A stretch of DNA of 26,497 bases from JBGSKY01 sp041740995 (lineage in GTDB: Bacteria > Planctomycetota > Planctomycetia > Pirellulales > Pirellulaceae), in the NCBI GenBank assembly GCA_041740995.1, contig JBGSKY010000272.1, forward strand, positions 1-26,497. The letters are read 5' to 3'. The position numbers were made by a program, and so were the translations under genes. Positions 22,560 to 26,497 of this stretch are shown piece by piece (position 1 is the stretch's first letter; every line of letters starts with the position of its first letter). A model generated the notes under the pieces. The model made no database searches, was not told the origin of the DNA, and was given only the letters and a program-made list of their open reading frames with translations.

Positions 22560-23588
22560 TCACGGTTTGCTTTCGCTGAGATCCTTAAAAACGTTAAAGA
22601 ACGGACTGTCAGTTGAGAGGATCAATTTGCTGTCGGGTCCCAACGCAGTTTCGTAAGCTTGAATCGTTCTTGCAAATGTATAAAAATCTCCGGTCTCTTC
22701 GATTGCCGCCGCAAAGATCCGGATGACTTCCGCATCGGTCGTTCCGCGCAACTCATTAGAACGTTGCTGCCCTTCACCTTCGATCTTCGCAACTTCCGCC
22801 TTTGCTTGGTTGACAATAGCCGCTTTCAAACGCTCGCCTTCGTTAATATTCTTCGCAGAAATTGACTGACGTTCGGCAACCCATCGATCGAACGTTTTAC
22901 GTCGAACACTGTCAACGAAGCCGATTTGCGAGATTCCAACATCAATCAGCTCGATACCTCGGCCGGCTGATTCTAAGTCGCTTCCGCTAGCCGAAAGACG
23001 CTTGATCGCTTCGACTTTGATCCGCTCAAGAATCTCCGCTCGACCGAAGTTGATGTTTTTCGGTTTTGAATTAGTGGCTTGCTCGATCAGCTCGGCTGGC
23101 ACACCATCGGGAATTGCTTGAACGGTCATGCTCGGACTGCTCTCGCTGATTGATAACTCGCGATTCGTACTCCGGACAATTTCTTCAAGGTCATACTGGG
23201 TGATCACATCGCGAATCGAACTGCGAACGATCTGAAATACGCGTTCTTCCGCGACTTCCATAGTTCGTAGACGTTGAACAAAGACTGTCGGGTCACTTAC
23301 TCGCCACACGGCCCAAGGAATTAGTTCGATTTTTTTGTCGTCTTTGGTTGGCAAATCTGGCAACAGGTTTTGTTTTGTGTCACCCCAAAATTGTTTGTAT
23401 TTAGAGATTCGTTGGACAGAATCAACAAATGGCATTTTTGTGTAGAGACCAGGGGCTGTGTAAGCATGCTTTGGGTTACCGAAACGCAAAACGACTGCCA
23501 TTTCACGCTCGTCAACAATGAAAACGAAAAGCGGCGATAAAATTAAAATTAAAGCGGCGATGGCAAGTACAAAAGCAAAATATCGCAT
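22560..23588 (-). CDS. hflC: HflC, regulator of the FtsH protease
   Basis: 342 residues, near E. coli HflC (334). One N-terminal membrane segment ('FVLAIAALILILSPLFVFIV') is followed by a band-7/SPFH domain: 'VDEREMAVVLRFGNPK', 'APGLYTKMPFVDSVQ', 'AVWRVSDPTVFVQRL' and 'IELIDVGISQIGFVDSVRRK'. The later part is a long helix ('NEGERLKAAIVNQAKAEVAK') and a 'FARTIQAYETALGPDSKLIL' end, all typical of HflC. With HflK it forms a periplasmic cage around the membrane protease FtsH. It follows hflK by 100 bases, same strand, the usual order. No ftsH gene is in the window. Confidence 0.93.
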   Translation of the reverse strand: MRYFAFVLAIAALILILSPLFVFIVDEREMAVVLRFGNPKHAYTAPGLYTKMPFVDSVQRISKYKQFWGDTKQNLLPDLPTKDDKKIELIPWAVWRVSDPTVFVQRLRTMEVAEERVFQIVRSSIRDVITQYDLEEIVRSTNRELSISESSPSMTVQAIPDGVPAELIEQATNSKPKNINFGRAEILERIKVEAIKRLSASGSDLESAGRGIELIDVGISQIGFVDSVRRKTFDRWVAERQSISAKNINEGERLKAAIVNQAKAEVAKIEGEGQQRSNELRGTTDAEVIRIFAAAIEETGDFYTFARTIQAYETALGPDSKLILSTDSPFFNVFKDLSESKP

Positions 23589-23688
23589 AATTAAATACAG
23601 TTTATAAAGTCGTAAATGAGTAATGAAGTTGACTGGATGAAACAGGTCGAAGTCGCAATTAAAATCTGTCAGATAATTGCACTCTGGT

Positions 23689-24672
23689 TCATTCGGTTTT
23701 CAAAGCAGGCTCATTTAAATTCAGCAACGGGAGTGGGCTAGAGACTTTGCTATCGAGAATAATTTTTGGCCCGCTGTTTTGCAGAACACGTTCCATCATT
23801 TCGATATACATTCGTTGTCGGGTTACTTCGGGAGCCAGTTTGTAGCTTTCGTACTTCGAACGCAATGCGGCAATTTCCCCCTGCGCTTCGGCAAGCTCTC
23901 GGGAGGCATAACCTTCGGCTTCGCGAATCAGTTTGTCACGCTGGGCTTCTGCCGATGGGATTAATTGATTGCGTTCACGATAGGCTTCATTTACCGATTG
24001 ATCTCGCTGTTGAATCGACGCATTGACCTCGTCGAACGAAGGTTTGACTCGGTCTGGCGGGGTCACACGTTGCATCTGTAAATCGGTGATCGCAATTCCA
24101 CTGCCAAATTCTTTGAGCCGCTCAGAAAGATCTCGAAGCGCGATCTGGGTGATTTCTTCCCGTTTGCCGGTCAGTAGTTCCTCAGCCGAATAATCGCCGA
24201 CAGCACGATGCATCACCGCCCTCGAAACTGCTACGATTACGTCGGAAATCTGGCCGTCGTCACCGTTGAAGTTGATTACATATTCCTTGGGTTCGATCAC
24301 TCGCCAAAAAACATTCCACTCGACCACCGCCGCATAAAGGTCGCCAGTCAAAATTAGTTTGTCTTCCTGCTCGTCTGTCGTTGTCTGAGCATAGCGCGGA
24401 GTTTCCTCATTGTCAGAGTAAGGTAACCGTAGTGAACGTTCTCCTTGATCAACAATAATTCTTTGATCGATCCATGGCGCCTTGAAATGCAAGCCAGGAC
24501 CAACGGTCTGTGTGTATTTTCCGAAACGTAACACAACCGCTTGCTCATGAGCGGCAACCGAATAGATGCCGGCGGTAAAAATGTAGACCAAAAACATACC
24601 GGCCAAAGCGAACACTGCGATGCCGACGATTTGGTTAGGAGAAAGATCGACTTGCGGTCGTGACTGATTCAT
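23689..24672 (-). CDS. hflK: HflK, regulator of the FtsH protease
   Basis: 327 residues. The short N-terminus lacks the long glycine-rich leader of E. coli HflK (419). The membrane segment 'IVGIAVFALAGMFLVYIFTA' is followed by the SPFH domain: 'AHEQAVVLRFGKYTQTVGPG', 'LHFKAPWIDQ', 'VEWNVFWRVIEPKEYVINFN' and 'ITDLQMQRVTPPDRVKPSFD'. Then comes the helical 'AEAQRDKLIREAEGYASREL' region shared by HflK proteins, ending in 'TRQRMYIEMMERVLQNSGPK'. Start ATG 24670-24672; no clear ribosome site. It is first of the hflK-hflC pair; a possible -10 box lies at 24716-24721. Confidence 0.93.
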   Translation of the reverse strand: MNQSRPQVDLSPNQIVGIAVFALAGMFLVYIFTAGIYSVAAHEQAVVLRFGKYTQTVGPGLHFKAPWIDQRIIVDQGERSLRLPYSDNEETPRYAQTTTDEQEDKLILTGDLYAAVVEWNVFWRVIEPKEYVINFNGDDGQISDVIVAVSRAVMHRAVGDYSAEELLTGKREEITQIALRDLSERLKEFGSGIAITDLQMQRVTPPDRVKPSFDEVNASIQQRDQSVNEAYRERNQLIPSAEAQRDKLIREAEGYASRELAEAQGEIAALRSKYESYKLAPEVTRQRMYIEMMERVLQNSGPKIILDSKVSSPLPLLNLNEPALKTE

Positions 24673-24715
24673 AAATCAAGAATTCTATTGAGGTAATATC
24701 CTGTGCGTGAATTCT

Positions 24716-24721
24716 ATTATA
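24716..24721 (-). promoter_or_regulatory. Possible -10 box upstream of hflK
   Basis: TATAAT on the minus strand, about 45 bases before the hflK ATG; no good -35 at the usual distance. A 10-base direct repeat GAATTCTATT occurs at 24680-24689 and 24709-24718 (plus strand), overlapping the box, and could be a regulator site. Confidence 0.4.
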
Positions 24722-24886
24722 GCTTATGTGGGAACCGCCGCGGTTTTGCAGCTTGTTTTCACAGAATTCAAGCGCCTAATTGATGCCGATTCTAAGCTTC
24801 ATTATCAATCGACAAACCCCGCCAACCGGAGCTTAGGGTTTAGAAGCTAAGTCAGAAACCAATGCTAATCGATACGGCAATTACAT

Positions 24887-25654
24887 CTAAAGTCGAACTG
24901 GAATTCCAGCGTCGCGCATCGTCGACTTCGTCTGGTGAATCGTATATTCGCCAAAATGAAAAATGCTGGCCGCCAAAACCGCGCTGGCACCGCCTTTTTG
25001 AATCGCGTCGACCAAGTGTTCGGGGCAACCGGCACCGCCGCTAGCCACGACAGGGATTTTGACTGCGTGGCTGACCGCCGCTGTGATGGGCAAATCGTAG
25101 CCGTCCTTCGTGCCGTCGCAGTCCATACTGGTCAACACAATTTCGCCTGCCCCAAGTCGCTCGACTTCTAAAGCCCAAGCGACTGCTTCCAGACCAGTCG
25201 GTTTGCGACCGCCTTGAATATGGACCTCCCAAAACTCTTGTCCGTCTCTGATGACTCGTTTCGGGTCAATGTTGACGACAATACACTGCGAGCCAAAACG
25301 GTCAGCGGCCTGACGAACAAATTCCGGATTGGTACAAGCAGTCGAGTTGATTGACACCTTGTCACAACCGGCCTGAAGCAATCGCCGAATATCTTCTAAG
25401 GTTCGAATGCCGCCGCCGACTGTCAGCGGCATGAAGACTTGATCGGCAGTCCTTCGAACCACGTCGATGATCGTATCGCGTTGTTCGTGCGAGGCTGTAA
25501 TGTCCAGAAAGACCAACTCATCGGCCCCTTCGGCTTCGTACCGCGCGGCAACCTGCACCGGATCGCCAGCGTCGCGAAGATTGATGAAATTCGTTCCCTT
25601 GACGACTCGGCCATTGTGGACGTCCAAACAGGGAATCACGCGGGCTGCCAACAT
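24887..25654 (-). CDS. hisF: Imidazole glycerol phosphate synthase, cyclase subunit HisF
   Basis: 255 residues from ATG 25654 (MLAARVIPCLDV); a TTG at 25660 would add two. HisF uses ammonia made by HisH to convert PRFAR to imidazole glycerol phosphate and AICAR, linking histidine and purine synthesis. The beta/alpha barrel shows both catalytic Asp: 'RVIPCLDVHNGRVVKG' and 'IVVNIDPKRV'. Phosphate-binding loops 'PLTVGGGIRT', 'VVASGGAG' and 'GGASAVLAASIFHFGE' are intact. Length matches the family (about 255). No hisH or other his genes are next to it here, which suggests scattered his genes. The 214 bases between it and hflK hold no gene. Confidence 0.96.
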   Translation of the reverse strand: MLAARVIPCLDVHNGRVVKGTNFINLRDAGDPVQVAARYEAEGADELVFLDITASHEQRDTIIDVVRRTADQVFMPLTVGGGIRTLEDIRRLLQAGCDKVSINSTACTNPEFVRQAADRFGSQCIVVNIDPKRVIRDGQEFWEVHIQGGRKPTGLEAVAWALEVERLGAGEIVLTSMDCDGTKDGYDLPITAAVSHAVKIPVVASGGAGCPEHLVDAIQKGGASAVLAASIFHFGEYTIHQTKSTMRDAGIPVRL

Positions 25655-25846
25655 GCTCAAATCTTGCTTTCTAGCGACTCACAAATTGTTTATTATTGGA
25701 AACTAGTTGATCAACGACCGGCGAAATTCCCGGACGAGCGCTGTCGCACCGACGTCAAAACGCGTTGACAACACAATATCAATCAAATCGCAACTCTATC
25801 CTGACAGCGTACGACTGGATGCATTCAGCTCTTGGACATGCAAGCA

Positions 25847-26497
25847 TCAAACAGGGTCGTAACCTTTTTCAGCATCGAATCCTCGGCGCGGGAAATAAGT
25901 GCAAAGAGCGATGCCAAGAAAATAAAGTCCGATCAACGGAACGCCCATACCGATCATCGAAGTGACTTCAGCTGGCGTGAGAATCATCGACAGAAACGTG
26001 ATTAGCAAGATCGCCGTTCTCCACTGGGATATGTAGGTCGCGACAGAAATTATTCCGATCCGTTCGAGCACAAACATGACTAATGGCAGTTGAAAGGCAA
26101 TTCCAAAACCGAGCGGCAAAAACAATGCGAAGGACATGTAGTCGTTCAAACGCGGCGAAGCTCCAATGCCGAGGCTGTCATTAAATCGTAGTAAGAATTG
26201 AATTACTAATTCAAAAATCACGAAGAAAGCTAAAGCCGCTCCGGATAAAAATAGACCCAGCGCGGCCGGCAAGAAAAAGTAAACGTACTTCCGCTCGTGC
26301 GGATAGAGTCCTGCGGCGACAAACGTCCATAGGGAATAAAAAATTCCTGGGCTTGCAATCACTGCACCCACAACGAAAGCTGCCTTGAGCCAAATCATAA
26401 ATGGCTCTTGCAAACCCAAGGCCTCGGTATTGGCTGGCATCTTTTGAGCACGCCAATACGGTTTCAACTTTTCAAGTTCTGGCGCTTGATATTTCTG
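25847..26497 (-). CDS. tatC: Twin-arginine translocase subunit TatC, 5' end outside window
   Basis: The last 216 residues are in the window and the frame stays open to the edge at 26497, so the start is further on. TatC is the core receptor of the Tat pathway, which exports folded proteins. Seen are 'LGLQEPFMIWLKAAFVVGAV', which matches the TatC cytoplasmic loop before TM2, 'YPHERKYVYFFLPAALGLFL', 'NDYMSFALFLPLGFGIAFQL' and 'FLSMILTPAEVTSMIGMGVP'. These give TM2 to TM6. The C-terminal tail is short and ends 'FPRRGFDAEKGYDPV'. No tatA/B is visible. The 190 bases before hisF (25655-25846) hold no gene. Confidence 0.94.
   Translation of the reverse strand, partial: QKYQAPELEKLKPYWRAQKMPANTEALGLQEPFMIWLKAAFVVGAVIASPGIFYSLWTFVAAGLYPHERKYVYFFLPAALGLFLSGAALAFFVIFELVIQFLLRFNDSLGIGASPRLNDYMSFALFLPLGFGIAFQLPLVMFVLERIGIISVATYISQWRTAILLITFLSMILTPAEVTSMIGMGVPLIGLYFLGIALCTYFPRRGFDAEKGYDPV

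Overview
The window looks like a piece of a Planctomycetota chromosome, most likely from the Pirellulaceae. Four things point there. A secreted protein starts with the planctomycete-type 'VEQLCERRLLAAD' N-terminal motif followed by a dockerin-like domain and an SdrD_B-like domain. There is a PEP-CTERM sorting signal. There is a Minf_1886-family gene, a family largely confined to Planctomycetes and Verrucomicrobia. Short hairpin repeats are scattered between genes. No rRNA, tRNA, CRISPR array, integrase or transposase was seen.

Layout. 1-1007 (minus) is a surface protein gene, cut by the window edge and thrown out of frame by a run of 13 G; hairpin repeats lie behind it. 1378-1788 (minus) is a FluC/CrcB fluoride channel. 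1899-4358 (plus) holds ilvB, a Minf_1886 gene and a small overlapping membrane protein gene. 4501-6581 (minus) holds a DUF6580-like membrane protein and a methyltransferase with a C-terminal beta-sandwich. 6885-9764 (plus) holds an MscS channel and recJ. 10204-12336 (plus) holds a membrane desaturase and a class I methyltransferase. 12358-18766 (minus) is a heavy-metal efflux cluster: His-rich membrane protein, adaptor, four-helix-bundle protein, RND pump and His-rich lipoprotein. 19059-19474 (minus) is a broken PEP-CTERM gene with a hairpin repeat at its 5' edge. 19567-21560 (minus) is a three-gene ExbB/ExbD-like proton-channel cluster. 21673-22509 (plus) is a HAD hydrolase. 22560-24672 (minus) is hflK-hflC. 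24887-25654 (minus) is hisF. 25847-26497 (minus) is tatC, cut by the window edge.

How the genes work together. The metal cluster encodes a CusA/CzcA-type pump and its adaptor, flanked by two otherwise unrecognised His-rich proteins, with no outer-membrane factor nearby; the extra proteins may bind or deliver metal. The ExbB/ExbD-like cluster encodes a proton-channel subunit, a long coiled-coil ExbD-like partner and a third membrane-anchored protein of unknown function, without TonB, TolA or an OmpA domain. These two clusters are the best candidates for poorly described biology. The rest is mostly housekeeping: branched-chain amino acid and histidine synthesis, DNA repair, Tat export, membrane protease control and osmotic protection.

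Everything here was read by eye. No homology search, structure prediction or promoter scoring was run, and family names rest on recognised motifs and length.
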